From JBCCGI01 sp039029355 (GTDB lineage: Bacteria > Planctomycetota > UBA1135 > GCA-002686595), in contig JBCCGI010000029.1 in NCBI GenBank assembly GCA_039029355.1, positions 25,442 to 89,441 of the forward strand: 64,000 nucleotides of DNA, given 5' to 3'. Positions within the stretch are counted from its first letter, which is position 1; every line of letters starts with the position of its first letter. Under the pieces are notes generated by a model. It was given only the letters and a program-made list of their open reading frames with translations, had not been told where the DNA came from and ran no database searches. This document shows, piece after piece, positions 62,636 through 64,000 of this stretch. The position numbers were made by a program, and so were the translations under genes.

Positions 62636-64000
62636 TCAGTCGCCGGCGTAGCCGAGGTCGCGCAGCGTCTCCAGCTCCTCGTCGCTGAACTCGAGCGTCT
62701 CCGCCGTGAGCCCGCCGGTGGCGATCATGCGCTGGTGCAGGTCGAGCGCCTCGAACAGCACGGCGCCGTTCTCCGCCTCGCCCAGGTCGTTGCGCTCGTC
62801 GGGGTCGTTGCTGAGCCGATAGTGCTCGGCCGTGCCGTTCTTCAGGTCGCGGATGAGCTTGCGGTCCGCGTGCACGATCCCGATCTTGTGCGCCTCCTTG
62901 CCGGCGTTCGCGCGGCTGAGCGGCACGAAGTCGACCTCGAAGAAGACCGGGTCGAGCAGCTCCATCGCGCGGCCGTGCACCTGGGGCAGAACCGACGAGG
63001 TCTGGAAGCCCGCCCCGACCTGGCCGAGGCCGAGCGCCTCGACCACGGTCGGCGTGATCGCCGCGATCGAGACCGGGTCCGTCGCGACGAACGGAGCGGG
63101 TGCGCTGGGGTCGCGGATGATCATCGGCACGCGCACCAGCTCTTCGTAGAGGTCGCGTACGTGCCCGAGCCAACCGTGCTCGTAGAAGGCCTCGCCGTGG
63201 TCCGAGACCAGCACGACCAGCGTGTCGTCGCGCCGCCCCAGCTCGTCGAGCGTGGCGAGGAGGCGCCCGATGCCCGCGTCGGTGTAGCGGATCTCCTCGT
63301 CGTAGCGGTCGCGTAGGAAGCCCAGCTCCTCGTCGGTCATGTCGGGCAGCGCGCGCAGCTGGTGGATCTTCTCCTGGCCGGTCAGCCGGCCCGCCGCCGG
63401 GGCGGCGAAGTCGATCTCGTCGTGGTCGTGGTAGTCGTAGTGCGGGTCGAAGTAGAAGGCGAAGAGCAGGAAGGGTCGCTCCTCGCCGGCGAGCCGGCGC
63501 AGCTCCTCGACCGCGACGTCGGTGACGCCCTCGGTCGAGATGTACGCGTGGTCGATCGCGTGGCCCTCGTGGAAGCGCTCGAAGCCCTGCGCGAAGCCCG
63601 CACGCTCCCCGACCAGGCGGTTGCTGATGACGCCCGAGGTCGAGTACCCGGCGTCGCTCAGGATCTCCGCCAGCGTCTGGGTGTCGTCCGACAGCGCGTG
63701 CTCGGGGCGGATCACGCCGTGCATCGACGGATACTGCCCCGTCAGCACGGTCGCGACCGCGGGCATCGTCCAGGGGGCGCTGGTGTAGGCACGCTCGAAG
63801 CGGCAGCCCGATGCGGCGAGCTCGTCGATGTGCGGCGAGATCTCGCGCCGGGCGCCGTAGCAGCCCAGCCGATCCCAGCGCAGCGAGTCGATGCCGATGA
63901 GGACCACGTTGCGCGGTCGCGCGCGGTCGTGGGCGCCCCCGGCGGCGACCCCAAGGAGCGCCGGGGCGCGGCCACCGCGGGGGGGGGGGGGGGGGGGCAC
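62636..64000 (-). CDS. Sulfatase-family (alkaline-phosphatase superfamily) protein, N-terminus incomplete
   Basis: 454 residues visible. Metal-binding motifs are present: VVLIGIDSLRWDRLGCYG and LVVLVSDHGEAFYEHGWLGH. The nucleophile region reads SAPWTMPAVATVLTGQYP. Active sulfatases have Cys or Ser in the C/S-x-P-x-R motif; here Thr is in that place and the Arg is missing. Such members are common in planctomycetes and may hydrolyse other esters. The C-terminal LDLHQRMIATGG and SDEELETLRDLGYAGD are typical of the family. The first residues come from a poly-G run at the edge, so the real start lies within or beyond it. Confidence 0.88.
   Translation of the reverse strand: MPPPPPPRGGRAPALLGVAAGGAHDRARPRNVVLIGIDSLRWDRLGCYGARREISPHIDELAASGCRFERAYTSAPWTMPAVATVLTGQYPSMHGVIRPEHALSDDTQTLAEILSDAGYSTSGVISNRLVGERAGFAQGFERFHEGHAIDHAYISTEGVTDVAVEELRRLAGEERPFLLFAFYFDPHYDYHDHDEIDFAAPAAGRLTGQEKIHQLRALPDMTDEELGFLRDRYDEEIRYTDAGIGRLLATLDELGRRDDTLVVLVSDHGEAFYEHGWLGHVRDLYEELVRVPMIIRDPSAPAPFVATDPVSIAAITPTVVEALGLGQVGAGFQTSSVLPQVHGRAMELLDPVFFEVDFVPLSRANAGKEAHKIGIVHADRKLIRDLKNGTAEHYRLSNDPDERNDLGEAENGAVLFEALDLHQRMIATGGLTAETLEFSDEELETLRDLGYAGD
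63979..63997. repeat. 19-base poly-G run at the right edge
   Basis: Nineteen consecutive G at the end of the window, inside the apparent N-terminus of the sulfatase gene, where it encodes poly-Pro on the minus strand. It may be a sequencing or contig-end artefact, or a homopolymer prone to slippage. Confidence 0.8.

Overview
The window is about 70% GC, densely coded on both strands, and has no gene-free stretch longer than 300 bases. It reads as a chromosomal segment of a Planctomycetota-type bacterium, possibly assembled from a metagenome. The reasons are three sigma-factor/Ser-Thr-kinase pairs, kinases carrying WD40 or TPR tails, many secreted proteins built of FG-GAP, SBBP or parallel beta-helix repeats, and a DUF4091 protein. 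Several secreted proteins also end in a similar C-terminal beta module typical of this lineage. The assignment is an inference from gene content; no rRNA, tRNA or ribosomal marker lies in the window. I saw no prophage, transposase or CRISPR array.

1-9.5 kb. A caspase-like protease fused to a beta-lactamase-family domain runs off the left edge on the minus strand. A TetR regulator is divergent from a run of three haem-protein genes: a cytochrome P460 lipoprotein, a DUF1971-globin fusion and a group III truncated haemoglobin. Two small unknown genes, an orphan MbtH gene, purEK and a secreted S41 peptidase follow.

9.5-24 kb. An ArsR/SRPBCC pair and a third SRPBCC lipoprotein precede a beta-helix protein. 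Next come an RND pump with its adaptor, a DUF4091 glycosidase-like protein, a second beta-helix protein and a large SBBP propeller.

24-33 kb. An NTF2-like protein sits beside an XylR/DmpR-type sigma-54 activator, divergent from a pirin. A collagen-like FG-GAP protein ends in clear terminators. A tightly coupled decarboxylase, lipase and sialidase operon follows, and directly abuts a 160-base inverted-repeat element that looks like a MITE.

33-41 kb. A sigma factor plus TPR kinase operon, an MlaEFD lipid-transport operon and a CBS-containing site-2 protease are all on the minus strand. An esterase follows on the plus strand, preceded by what looks like the 3' remnant of a paralogue.

41.9-55.9 kb. 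This is the most unusual part. It holds a WD40 kinase and ECF sigma factor, six consecutive genes for exported or lipid-anchored proteins (two with LPP20/FlgT-like features), then another sigma factor and a kinase-like membrane protein. All face the same way with short gaps or 4-base overlaps. I read it as one envelope system bracketed by two phospho-signalling modules, with no named counterpart that I recognise.

56-64 kb. Two secreted repeat proteins, a subtilisin-like protease with a PKD domain, a bidirectional terminator, and a sulfatase-family protein whose N-terminus is lost in a 19-base poly-G run at the right edge.
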